Shown: positions 45,050-53,865 of the stretch, piece by piece
Position numbering within the stretch: the stretch's first letter is position 1
Layout of the letters: the number at the start of each line of letters is the position of its first letter
NCBI RefSeq assembly: GCF_002836595.1
Contig: NZ_PJBB01000003.1
Span: 4,376,501-4,440,500 of the forward strand
DNA: 64,000 bases
Direction of reading: 5' to 3'
From: Tenacibaculum sp. Bg11-29
GTDB lineage: Bacteria > Bacteroidota > Bacteroidia > Flavobacteriales > Flavobacteriaceae
Notes under the pieces: generated by a model
Told to the model about the DNA's origin: nothing
The model's database searches: none
Seen by the model: the letters and a program-made list of their open reading frames with translations, nothing else
Program-made: the position numbers and the translations under genes

Positions 45050-47912
45050 TAGGTTTGTTGTCTTTATTTTTTGCTAGATCTTTAAACGTTTTAATAATAT
45101 ACTGTGGTGGTTGTTGGTATGTAAAGCGTTCTAATATTTGTGTTTTAACCCATTCAGCTTCTTCTCCATCTCCTGATGTATACTCTTCTTCAAATGGGCC
45201 TAAACTTGCTGAAGCATCAATCTTATACTCACCTTCGGCACCGGTAAAATAATAAATATCTTGCACATATAATCCGTTTTGTTTGTGGTAACCAAAACGC
45301 CTTTCAATACCTATAGTGCCCCCAATTTTAAACTCGGCAGCTACCTCGACACTATAAGGTACATCTATCCAAAATAGTTGAAATTCACCTTTTGCCTCAA
45401 AATCTAAGTCTAAATCTACAAAACACTTAATATAACTATCATTTTTTACAATATCACCTTCGCGGTATGGTATGCCACTATTACCAGTTTGTTGGCAGGC
45501 ATTATCGGTTAGTGTAAATTCTTCTGTATAGCTGTTGTATTTTAGGTTAATATCGCTCGAAATTTCGCCTGTAAAAATAGCGATAAGACCTGCGGTACCG
45601 CCAGAAAAATCAAACTCAAACTTTTTGGTCATTTCAATACCTAAAAGCGGTTTTGCTTGTAGGGTATATTCTAATACCGTACTTACATTTCCTTTTTCTT
45701 CTTGCTGGCGATACATCCCATAATTAACACATAATTTAGGATAAATAAGCTTTATATCATTTTCTTTAGAAAACTTTTTCCATTTACTTCTTACCTTTTG
45801 TGTTTTTTTAGCAAATCTACCTAATTTGCTTTGCAAACTTTTACCACGAGTAAGATATATAAGTAATAACTCTATAGCTAATGGTAATAGTGCAATTTGC
45901 AACATTTGATAATATAGTATTGCCTTATACGGGTACATTTGAGCATAGTTAATTTCTTCGCTATCAGCAAGCATATGAAATCCTATTTTTTGCGTTGTAG
46001 ATGGGCTGTTTAAAAAATTATCTATAATACCCATAACTTCATTATCTAGCTTGTCTTTTTTTCCTAATGCGGTTACAATAGTTTTAAAAGGTTCGTAAAG
46101 CCATTCCCTTATAAACTTTTTAGCGCTATCTAATATATCTGCATCCATAGATAACAGTGCTACTTCTTTATCTTGAAAATAAAGTTCTTGTGCTGCATCA
46201 TACATATAATGGTAAACAAACACTGCATCTGGGTACACTTTAAATACAGGTGTACGTACATAACGGCAACTTTGTATTACGACAGGCAAGTACTCTGGTT
46301 TTATTTGAAAACTTAAATATTTTAATAAAAACGTATGCTCGTTATAGGCATCATACGGGTAAGCAAGTTTAAATGTAAGTGTTTCTTCGCTACGGGTACC
46401 TTTTTCTTCAAAAATTTCGGTATCAAAAAAACGGTTATGGTCAAACAATTGCCATTTTTCTTTGTTCGTGTTTGCATTAGAAATACTTACCTTATTTCCT
46501 TCGTTTTTTTCTTTATCATAATCGGGTACAATAAAGGTATTGTTTTTATGCGATTTACCTCTGGCTGTAGCATTATCAAAACCTGCTTCTTGGCATTCTA
46601 CAGTTTTTACTTCAGCCAGACTAATGGTAATTTCGTGCACATTATTTTTATTACCTGCTACATATTCTAGTATTTCGGTTTTTTTGTCAGTAGTAAGGTT
46701 TCCATTTTTTTCTTGTTTTAATAAGTGGTATGGGCTACCTTCTGTACCGTCTTCTATTTTTATAGCTTCAAACCTACATTCTTCAAACTTTTGGGTTACT
46801 AGTGTAGCTTCTTGTATTTCGGCTATTTGTGGCACCCACTCTTGTTCTTCTTCATCTATACTCCACTCGTCTTTATAATTTATTGTAAAGGTTATTTCTT
46901 TAACTTTTTGCTTAGCCCTATCTGTAGCAAATTCTGAGCTTGTAAATTCTAAAGGCATTATTTGTAAGCGCATTGTAAAATTTCTTGGGCTTCCTTTTTC
47001 ATCTTTAGAGTCTCCTACCTCATGCCCTATTTCGTTTATCCAATCAGGCTTTAAATGAACTTCTTTTATAGCGTATAAATTTTGAAACGCACTAGTTGAG
47101 TTTTTGTAATCATCTTCACTTAAAGTATCTTTATAAACTTCAATTTTGGTATCGTTATCTATAATTGTTAACGCTATAGGAAAACTTATATTTTGAGTAT
47201 GTATGCTTATATGTATATCTAAAATATCGCCATAAGCCAACTCTTCGGGTATATTTGTAATGGTTTTCTGTACAACATTCTTTATCTTCTTTTCTTGTTC
47301 TGTACGTTTTTTAGCGAAAAAATGTAATATTTGAATGCTGTCAACAGCTGCTATAATAAAACCTTGATTTTTACTTGCATTCTTATTGGTTGACTTACTC
47401 TCTCCCCATTCTGGCAAGAAATTAAAGGCTTCTAACCAAAAGGCTTGTCCTATATCTTTTGCTTCGAGTCGCAATTCGAAAGTTAAATAGGTAAATACTC
47501 CGTATTTATCAACCTCAAATGTTTTAAGATAATTAACACCTACACCTTTGGTCATGGTATCAGTTAAAGGGTTAAAACTTCCATCATCTATTTGGTTTTG
47601 ACTTAACCTATTTATGTAACTATGAATAGGTTCTTTTGCTACCTTACCGTTTAAAGGCATCCAACCAGTTGGTTTTTTAAAATTTTTAAGTGGCTGCAAA
47701 GCTAAAAACACCCGTTCGGCAGTTGCCTTAAAGTTTTTAGCGGTGTGTACTTTAAATTTAAATGAGGTGGTTGCTCCTACAGGTATATAAAAGGCTTGTA
47801 TATTCGCTGTTTTTTGCCACTTTACACCATTGCTTTTACCTTCAAAAAAATCTATATGTGTTTGCTGACTTCTAATTTTCCCTACAGGAATAAGTTCTTT
47901 TTTTGCTGCCAT
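44976..47912 (-). CDS. 978-aa protein, candidate T6SS cargo effector
   Basis: Not a family I recognise. No signal peptide. The N-terminal 600 residues are rich in predicted beta strands. A hydrophobic helix follows at about residues 662-686 (LQIALLPLAIELLLIYL) with a very basic stretch after it (GRFAKKTQKVRSKWKKF). The last 250 residues are beta-rich with repeated acidic-aromatic strands (VDLDLDFEAKGEFQLFW). It begins two bases after the DUF4280 PAAR-like gene and ends overlapping a lipoprotein gene, the usual place of a PAAR-loaded effector and its immunity. A membrane-acting toxin is a reasonable guess; the C-terminal domain is the likely active part. Confidence 0.6.
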   Translation of the reverse strand: MAAKKELIPVGKIRSQQTHIDFFEGKSNGVKWQKTANIQAFYIPVGATTSFKFKVHTAKNFKATAERVFLALQPLKNFKKPTGWMPLNGKVAKEPIHSYINRLSQNQIDDGSFNPLTDTMTKGVGVNYLKTFEVDKYGVFTYLTFELRLEAKDIGQAFWLEAFNFLPEWGESKSTNKNASKNQGFIIAAVDSIQILHFFAKKRTEQEKKIKNVVQKTITNIPEELAYGDILDIHISIHTQNISFPIALTIIDNDTKIEVYKDTLSEDDYKNSTSAFQNLYAIKEVHLKPDWINEIGHEVGDSKDEKGSPRNFTMRLQIMPLEFTSSEFATDRAKQKVKEITFTINYKDEWSIDEEEQEWVPQIAEIQEATLVTQKFEECRFEAIKIEDGTEGSPYHLLKQEKNGNLTTDKKTEILEYVAGNKNNVHEITISLAEVKTVECQEAGFDNATARGKSHKNNTFIVPDYDKEKNEGNKVSISNANTNKEKWQLFDHNRFFDTEIFEEKGTRSEETLTFKLAYPYDAYNEHTFLLKYLSFQIKPEYLPVVIQSCRYVRTPVFKVYPDAVFVYHYMYDAAQELYFQDKEVALLSMDADILDSAKKFIREWLYEPFKTIVTALGKKDKLDNEVMGIIDNFLNSPSTTQKIGFHMLADSEEINYAQMYPYKAILYYQMLQIALLPLAIELLLIYLTRGKSLQSKLGRFAKKTQKVRSKWKKFSKENDIKLIYPKLCVNYGMYRQQEEKGNVSTVLEYTLQAKPLLGIEMTKKFEFDFSGGTAGLIAIFTGEISSDINLKYNSYTEEFTLTDNACQQTGNSGIPYREGDIVKNDSYIKCFVDLDLDFEAKGEFQLFWIDVPYSVEVAAEFKIGGTIGIERRFGYHKQNGLYVQDIYYFTGAEGEYKIDASASLGPFEEEYTSGDGEEAEWVKTQILERFTYQQPPQYIIKTFKDLAKNKDNKPNDKTFTSPQVPKVSFTKPNITTNN

Positions 47913-47914
47913 AA

Positions 47915-48385
47915 TTATCTTAGTATACTTTGTGCTATGCCATTTGTATCATCTGCTGCCAATGGATTTATTTGATCCATAACCTCTTCATCGGCTTCTT
48001 CTTCATGTTGCTGGGTGGCTTCGGCTGTTTGCCCGTGAAATGTAATACTTATACAAGGAGCTCCTCCTATTGGGCAAGTAGCTTTACTGTCTTCTAAAAT
48101 AGGGTTTCCACCGTTATCTAATGTTACTTTATCGTAAAACCCTCCCCACTCTGTAACCATAGATTGGCATGGTTTGTAGCCTCCTGGAGTTGGTTGCATT
48201 TTGCATTGCCCAAAGGTTTTTTTCTCAAATGGTTGCCCTAGATCCATGGTAGACACAATCATCTTTTTTTCACCATCGGCATCGTTTACATATTGCTTGT
48301 GCTGACTTATCGATATTATTTTATCTGGCATGGTACCAAATTGGCACTCACACTCTGCTTCTTGACATACTATTGCTTTTCCCAT
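47915..48385 (-). CDS. DUF4280 PAAR-like spike protein
   Basis: 156 aa. The DUF4280 signature is clear: Cys-rich start AIVCQEAECECQFG, FGQCKMQPTPGGYKPC, then KATCPIGGAPCISITFHGQ. This family replaces PAAR at the tip of the VgrG spike in many T6SSiii loci and carries effectors. The conserved Cys residues probably bind a metal at the tip. It lies between a protein of unknown function and the 978-aa candidate effector, on one transcript. Confidence 0.85.
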   Translation of the reverse strand: MGKAIVCQEAECECQFGTMPDKIISISQHKQYVNDADGEKKMIVSTMDLGQPFEKKTFGQCKMQPTPGGYKPCQSMVTEWGGFYDKVTLDNGGNPILEDSKATCPIGGAPCISITFHGQTAEATQQHEEEADEEVMDQINPLAADDTNGIAQSILR

Positions 48386-48403
48386 AGTTCATTTTTTTAT
48401 TTT

Positions 48404-49417
48404 TTATTTCCAAAGTTGGTACCACTTCTTTTCAGAATTCTCATCAAAATACATTCCCTTTTGCTTTTCATAGGCTATTTGTTGTGCAACAGTTTTATCC
48501 ATACTCTCTTGCCAAATAGCTTTAAATTGTATCGTTTTATCTACATTGTTCTGTACATAATTAAAGGTACCATCTACTCGTAGTAGTGAATTATCTTTGG
48601 CATCTAACTCATATTTTATCTGTGTTTCTCCTTTTTCTAATCCTCCTACAGGCTTCATATTTCCTTTATAGGTTATTAGCATACGCTTATTTTCTTTTAG
48701 TATTGGATTTACTGATTGATTACCATAAAAGTTCACTTTTTGAACTCCCGAAAACCATTTAAACCCTTTTTCTAATGATTGGCTAAACTTTTTGGTGTAA
48801 TTCATATATATTTCTGAAAACAGTATATCATATCCTACATCGTTGCCAAGACTTTTTACTATTTTTTCAGAACTGTTTACAACCTCCGTTATTTTTTTAC
48901 AATAATTTACAAATGGTTTTCCGGTATATCGTTTTGCTAGTTCTTTTTGCTTTGCTTCCCAACGTTCTTTAATTTCTTCTTGGTTGGTAACATTTATTAT
49001 TTGTCCTAATTTGTTAACTTTTACTTTTAAAGGGTATAAACAGCTAGCACTTTGTGCTGCTAGTTGCTCCATAAATCCGCCCAGTTCTTCACCATCTTTA
49101 AAAAATTGTTTTCGTTGTAAGCTATAATCAAATATTCCTTTTTTATAACCTTCGCATTTTACTTCTAATAAATAGTGTATGGTTTTTTTGTTATCGTAAT
49201 TAATTTGTAAACCATAGGTACGGTGTAAAAAAAACGCTTTCTTTTCTAGCGACCAATACTGCACTTTTCTCGAAAAAGGAATTTTTTCAGTTTCTTTTTC
49301 AGTTTCTTTTGTTTTTAGTGTAAAACGTGCCCGCTCCTCTTTATTAGGCTGAGAAGCTAATGCGTTTGCCGTATTATCGTCTTCATTAATTAGTAAAGAG
49401 AAGCGTTTATTTGTCAT
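48404..49417 (-). CDS. 337-aa protein of unknown function in T6SS effector operon
   Basis: No signal peptide, Lys/Glu-rich start, then an alpha/beta body with motifs such as YGLQINYDNKKTIHYLLEVKC and KYELDAKDNSLLRVDG. Family not recognised. The gene lies 15 bases after the Tle1-type phospholipase gene and 18 bases before the PAAR-like gene, so it may be an adaptor that loads an effector on the spike; the sequence alone does not show this. Confidence 0.6.
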   Translation of the reverse strand: MTNKRFSLLINEDDNTANALASQPNKEERARFTLKTKETEKETEKIPFSRKVQYWSLEKKAFFLHRTYGLQINYDNKKTIHYLLEVKCEGYKKGIFDYSLQRKQFFKDGEELGGFMEQLAAQSASCLYPLKVKVNKLGQIINVTNQEEIKERWEAKQKELAKRYTGKPFVNYCKKITEVVNSSEKIVKSLGNDVGYDILFSEIYMNYTKKFSQSLEKGFKWFSGVQKVNFYGNQSVNPILKENKRMLITYKGNMKPVGGLEKGETQIKYELDAKDNSLLRVDGTFNYVQNNVDKTIQFKAIWQESMDKTVAQQIAYEKQKGMYFDENSEKKWYQLWK

Positions 49418-49432
49418 AGCTTATACTGTTTA

Positions 49433-51124
49433 TTATTCTGTATCATTATTCACTTTTCTGTTTCCACTTTTTCGAGGTGCCATAGGCTCTTGATACATTA
49501 ATATTTCTTGTATAACAGGCGTGTAATGCCACCAACTAGATGCTTTAAGGTTTTCGTATGTAAAAGATATGTGTAAATATTTATTACGTAACGCTCTTAT
49601 TAATTGTGTGTCGCTCAGTTTTGTATAATCTACTTTTTCTTTTATTTTTAACTTAGATACATCAATATAACGTTTAGGCAATGCCACCCTTGTATTGTCT
49701 TTTGCTACTTCCAGAATTTTATAATTTACTATTAAAGAGTTTTTTTGTATCGTTTCTTTTACGTCTTTGGCTTTTATTTTTTTTATCAACGCTACAACTT
49801 CTTCATCTTTTTGCTCTAAAAGTTCTTTTTCATTTTGTTTACTACTAAACTTTAATAAATCGATAGCTAAATTGCCTTTGGTACTTTTATTAGCTAGCGC
49901 TGCATCTAAGCGATTTTGTACTTCGGTTAATAAACTACCTGTAACTTTAAATTTTTCTTTTAATGTTGTTAAATTAATCTTAGCCTTATGTTTTGTCGAA
50001 AAATCTGCCATTAGCTGTAGTGCTATTACACTATAGCTGTTGGTTAATTTTTTTCTTCTGCCCCATACTTCATCACGTGTCCAACCATCTTCTATCTCTA
50101 TTTCATATCCTTTATACCAACCTTCTGCTATAAAGTTGCTTCTTATTTTTTTTGCTTCTTTTTCATCATTATTTAAATCCCAAAGCAACGTATTTTCTTT
50201 TGGTATGATTTCTTTATACCCTCCGCCAATATCAGAATGTACACCAGGTAACCCGATTGTTAATCCTTTAGCGCCTGCACTTTCTATACCTGTTAAATTA
50301 AAGTTCTTTCTAATTTCGTTTTGCGCTACTAGGTGCATGGTTTTATTAGCGTGGTACATTTGATTTAGTTCTAAATCTTTATTATCATCTGAATGATCTA
50401 TACCATAAGCTGATACCGAATCGTACAAACCTGCAAAACCTATTTTCACAACACTTATTGCTGTTTTCTTCTTTTTTAAAGCTTTTCCTAAATAACCATA
50501 AGCAGGAGTGTCAATTACCTGTAGTTCTCCTTCTTCTCTACTAACAAATTCAAAATGTGAAGCTCTTTTTTTTACTTGCGACACAAAATGCCTTGCTGCT
50601 ACTGCACCACGGCTAAAGCCATAAACATCAAAATATACCTGATCTATAAGTTTAAACTTATTTTCATCTTTACCATTTGATTTTACCTTTGGTAAAATTT
50701 CATTTACAATTCGCTTACAAGCTTCTTCTACCCTTGCTGGTACCCCTGTGCTTCCTTTACCAAAAGCACTACCAATACCTGCATCACTTTCAAAATTTTC
50801 GGTACCAATACCTTCTATATAAAGCTTAAAAACTTTTGAATCATCTGTTACATAATGAGGCTCTAAACGAGATACATTAGATTCATCTGAATTATAACTA
50901 TTATCACCATTACCATCATCTTTATGCTTCTTGTATGCCTTTTTATAGGTTTCTACATCTTCATCAGCATCCATCGTTATAGCCTCGCCTTTGTAAGCTT
51001 TATAAGCACGTACATTTTTACGGTTATTACCTGTACCGTCAAAAAAAACGCCTATTACAACACTATTACCACGCTCTATAGCTGTTCGTGTTTCTTTGTA
51101 TTCTCCAAAAACAATTCCGCTCAT
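49433..51124 (-). CDS. Tle1-type T6SS phospholipase effector (DUF2235)
   Basis: 563 aa alpha/beta hydrolase. The DUF2235 start VVIGVFFDGTGNN is followed by the nucleophile motif GFSRG with Ser171 and by GVHSDIGGGY with Asp298, the likely acid; the His of the triad may be in WWHYTP near the C-terminus. Tle1 enzymes cleave membrane phospholipids of target cells after T6SS delivery. The two DUF2931 lipoproteins directly upstream (in the transcript) are the expected immunity proteins. Start ATG one base after the upstream stop. Confidence 0.85.
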   Translation of the reverse strand: MSGIVFGEYKETRTAIERGNSVVIGVFFDGTGNNRKNVRAYKAYKGEAITMDADEDVETYKKAYKKHKDDGNGDNSYNSDESNVSRLEPHYVTDDSKVFKLYIEGIGTENFESDAGIGSAFGKGSTGVPARVEEACKRIVNEILPKVKSNGKDENKFKLIDQVYFDVYGFSRGAVAARHFVSQVKKRASHFEFVSREEGELQVIDTPAYGYLGKALKKKKTAISVVKIGFAGLYDSVSAYGIDHSDDNKDLELNQMYHANKTMHLVAQNEIRKNFNLTGIESAGAKGLTIGLPGVHSDIGGGYKEIIPKENTLLWDLNNDEKEAKKIRSNFIAEGWYKGYEIEIEDGWTRDEVWGRRKKLTNSYSVIALQLMADFSTKHKAKINLTTLKEKFKVTGSLLTEVQNRLDAALANKSTKGNLAIDLLKFSSKQNEKELLEQKDEEVVALIKKIKAKDVKETIQKNSLIVNYKILEVAKDNTRVALPKRYIDVSKLKIKEKVDYTKLSDTQLIRALRNKYLHISFTYENLKASSWWHYTPVIQEILMYQEPMAPRKSGNRKVNNDTE

Positions 51125-51125
51125 A

Positions 51126-52154
51126 TTATGATTTATATAAAAGTCGTTTTACTTTATTTTCTTTTAAATGTATTTCTTGCTTTTTAGTACCTGTTATTAA
51201 ATACAGTTTTAGTTTTTTTACATTATTTTCTACATAAGGTACTATTTCAAAACTACCTGTATGGTTGTTTTCTTTAAACGCAGCTGCAATAGTTGCATAA
51301 TCACTCTCTTTAAAAACACAAACTGCTGTAAAAGCTTCCTTTACTTGATCTGGCTCTTCCCACTGCATTCTAAATTCTTGAGGTAAAGCACCATACACAC
51401 TATCCTCATTTATTTCTAAGGAATCATCATCTATCCTATATTCTTCCCCATTAATAGCATACGCATTTAAAAATACCATGTGCGGGTTATCTTTAATAGC
51501 TACACTCCAAGTAAATGGTTCTCTATAGGTTTCCCATTTTTTAAAAGACAACTTATTTTCTTTATACTGCGTTACTATTTCGGGCGAAATAGCATCGGTA
51601 TATATTTTAACAGATTTTTCACGGTCTTGTTCGCCATGTGGGTTATACTCTTTCCAAACTACTTCTGTTTTTTTAGCTTGGTAAAAGCCTACTTCGCGTT
51701 GAAACCCATCAATACCCGTTAACCAAACAGCTACAGTACCTCCAGGGGCTACATTAAGAACAAAAAACATATCGTGAGACATTATCCCCCCTTTATCAGT
51801 ATCTTCTTTAAATCCTTTTTCGAATATTTCGGCTATTTTTTTATGATCTAACTCAAAATGCCCTTCATAAAATTGATTTTCTAAATAAGAAATCCAAACT
51901 AAATGTAGCTCTTTAGGTAATACTCTTTTTTCTTGAGAACCTGTAAGGGTCCCCATTTTTCCCCAACCACTATTTAATGTGCCTTTACCTCTAATACCTG
52001 TTTCTCCTAAATAACCATAATGTAAGGTTGCTGGGAAATTTTTGGGTGCATTTACAGATACCAACCATTTATATTTTTTATCCATTTTACTACTTTTACA
52101 GTGTATTAATGTTAATGCAAAAAGCACAAGTACTATATTTAATTTAATTTTCAT
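51126..52154 (-). CDS. DUF2931 lipoprotein, copy 1 (likely Tle1 immunity)
   Basis: 342 aa. Lipobox ALTLIHC (Cys19) sends it to the periplasm side, where phospholipase effectors act. Conserved DUF2931 stretch KYKWLVSVNAPKNFPATLHYG, then FPEVWISYLEN-like LHLVWISYLENQFYEG. Over 85% identical by eye to the copy at 52211-53236. The stop is one base from the tle1 start, which fits an immunity-effector pair. Family function is inferred from location. Confidence 0.8.
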   Translation of the reverse strand: MKIKLNIVLVLFALTLIHCKSSKMDKKYKWLVSVNAPKNFPATLHYGYLGETGIRGKGTLNSGWGKMGTLTGSQEKRVLPKELHLVWISYLENQFYEGHFELDHKKIAEIFEKGFKEDTDKGGIMSHDMFFVLNVAPGGTVAVWLTGIDGFQREVGFYQAKKTEVVWKEYNPHGEQDREKSVKIYTDAISPEIVTQYKENKLSFKKWETYREPFTWSVAIKDNPHMVFLNAYAINGEEYRIDDDSLEINEDSVYGALPQEFRMQWEEPDQVKEAFTAVCVFKESDYATIAAAFKENNHTGSFEIVPYVENNVKKLKLYLITGTKKQEIHLKENKVKRLLYKS

Positions 52155-52206
52155 TTATGCTTATTTTTATTATTTTTTCATATTCTTCAAAAACAATTTC
52201 GTTCAT
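52144..52206 (-). pseudogene. Leftover 5' end of a second tle1 gene
   Basis: A 20-codon frame beginning MNEIVFEEYEK, matching the Tle1 start MSGIVFGEYKE in sequence and position. The distance from this ATG to the ATG of the DUF2931 copy before it is 1030 bases, the same as for the intact pair. It shows that an immunity-effector unit was duplicated and most of one effector copy then lost. Confidence 0.7.
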
Positions 52207-52210
52207 AGTT

Positions 52211-53236
52211 TTATTTATAAAATACTCGTTTTACTTTATTTTCTTTTAAATGTATTTCTTGCTTTTTAGTACCTGTTATTAAATACAATTTTAGTTTTTT
52301 TACATTATTTTCTACATAAGGTACTATTTCAAAACTACCTGTATGGTTATTTTCTTTAAACGCAGTTGCAATAGTTGCATAATCACTCTCTTTAAAAATA
52401 CAGGTTGCCGTAAAACATTCCTTTACTTGATCTGGCTCTTCCCATTGCATCTTTATTTTTCGAGGTAAAGCACTGTATATAGTATCTTCTTTAATTTTTA
52501 AAAAATTTTGGTGTATTCTATATTCTTCCCCATTAAAAGCGTACGCATTTAAAAATACCATGTGCGGGTTACCTTTAAGACCTGCACTCCAAGTAAATGG
52601 TTCTCTATAGGTTTCCCATTTTTTAAAAGACAACTTATTTTCTTTATACTGCGTTACTATTTCGGGCGGAATAGCGTCGGTATATATTTTAACAGATTTT
52701 TCACGATCTTGCTCTCCATGTGGATTGTACTCTTTCCAAACTACTTTTGTTTTTTTAGCTTGGTAAAAACCTACTTCGCGTTGAAACCCGTCAATACCCA
52801 TTAACCAAACAGCTACAGTACCTCCAGGAGCTACATTAACAACAAAAAACATATCGTGAGACATTATCACGCCCTTATCAGTATCTTCTTTAAATCCTTT
52901 TTCGAATATTTTTGCTATTTTTTTATGATCTAACTCAAAATGTCCTTCATAAAATTGATTTTCTAAATAAGAAATCCAAACTAAATGAAGTTCTTTAGGT
53001 AGTGCTCTTTTTTCTTGAGAACCTGTAAAAGAACCTGTTAATCCCCAACCACTATTTAATGTGCCTTTACCTCTAATACCTGTTTCTCCTAAATAACCAT
53101 AATGTAAGGTTGCGGGGAAATTTTTTGGTGCATTTACAGATACCGACCATTTATATTTTTTATCCATATTACTGCCTTTGCAGTTTATTAATATAAATGC
53201 AAAAAACACAAGTAGTATGTTAAGCTTAATTTTCAT
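52211..53236 (-). CDS. DUF2931 lipoprotein, copy 2 (likely immunity)
   Basis: 341 aa. Lipobox FILINC, same length and fold as copy 1, ending one residue earlier because of a changed stop. Differences cluster around residues 240-290, the rest is nearly the same. The start overlaps the stop of the 4-TM gene (ATGA). Its own effector is reduced to a 20-codon remnant, so this is now an orphan or a back-up immunity gene. Confidence 0.8.
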   Translation of the reverse strand: MKIKLNILLVFFAFILINCKGSNMDKKYKWSVSVNAPKNFPATLHYGYLGETGIRGKGTLNSGWGLTGSFTGSQEKRALPKELHLVWISYLENQFYEGHFELDHKKIAKIFEKGFKEDTDKGVIMSHDMFFVVNVAPGGTVAVWLMGIDGFQREVGFYQAKKTKVVWKEYNPHGEQDREKSVKIYTDAIPPEIVTQYKENKLSFKKWETYREPFTWSAGLKGNPHMVFLNAYAFNGEEYRIHQNFLKIKEDTIYSALPRKIKMQWEEPDQVKECFTATCIFKESDYATIATAFKENNHTGSFEIVPYVENNVKKLKLYLITGTKKQEIHLKENKVKRVFYK

Positions 53237-53676
53237 TTATGCTTATTTTTTTGAACATAGTTTTTGTGTATAAAAAAAACAACAACTGTTATGAGTAACA
53301 TTATAAACTGAAATACTATTTGCATTATAAATTTGGTACCAGACACCAGTGCATTTCCTGCCGCATCGCTATTAAAACTTAGTGCGTTGTTAGATAATTT
53401 ATCTTTTGCATAAGGCAAAATAGTAAACACACTATTAATTAAAATCCACCAAAAAATAAATTTATTCAACTTACTTTTTACTTTATGAGTTTTGTAAAGC
53501 GTAAAACATAAAACAAGTAATGTAAGTAATAATGATATTGGTGCTGTAAAATATGCTACTAATAATAAATAAACATTAGTATTCATTTTTAGTTTAAATG
53601 ACGCTCTAAAAATAAGGGTGTATACTATAACTCCCACCAATAAAATCACACTGATAATTGAAGTATTTTCATCCAT
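53233..53676 (-). CDS. 4-TM membrane protein in vgrG operon
   Basis: 147 aa with four membrane helices (about residues 5-23, 32-62, 70-92, 112-140), the last ending in a basic tail KNKHK. No motif recognised. It overlaps the DUF2931 copy 2 start by four bases. It may be a membrane immunity component or simply linked; nothing in the sequence decides. Confidence 0.65.
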   Translation of the reverse strand: MDENTSIISVILLVGVIVYTLIFRASFKLKMNTNVYLLLVAYFTAPISLLLTLLVLCFTLYKTHKVKSKLNKFIFWWILINSVFTILPYAKDKLSNNALSFNSDAAGNALVSGTKFIMQIVFQFIMLLITVVVFFIHKNYVQKNKHK

Positions 53677-53693
53677 TTTTATATTTTTAAGCG

Positions 53694-53864
53694 TTAACTA
53701 TTATCAGCCTTAATATTTACTTTCGTTGCTCCTGCAATTGTAATACTTTCTTTAGATGATTCAATCGTTGCTTTATCTGAAACTTTATTTAATTCTTTCG
53801 CTTTAATAACATATTGCTGGTATGCTATTTTTTTTATATTTAATGCTCTTTTTATAATAGCCAT
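53694..53864 (-). CDS. Small VgrG-tail-like protein
   Basis: 56 aa from ATG at 53864, one base after the vgrG stop. An N-terminal basic helix (MAIIKRALNIKKIAYQQYVIK) is followed by ESITIAGATKVNIKADNS, which resembles the last residues of VgrG (INMLSAKKVNINAKEKSN). It may be a separate tip or cap piece copied from the VgrG beta-helix end, or a product of a split. An in-frame ATG at 53894 would lie inside vgrG. Confidence 0.6.
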   Translation of the reverse strand: MAIIKRALNIKKIAYQQYVIKAKELNKVSDKATIESSKESITIAGATKVNIKADNS

Positions 53865-53865
53865 C

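Noticed and set aside
46335..46878. Plus-strand frames across the 978-aa gene
   Set aside because: Hydrophobic, Phe/Ser-rich antisense shadows of an AT-rich coding strand; no ribosome site or neighbours.
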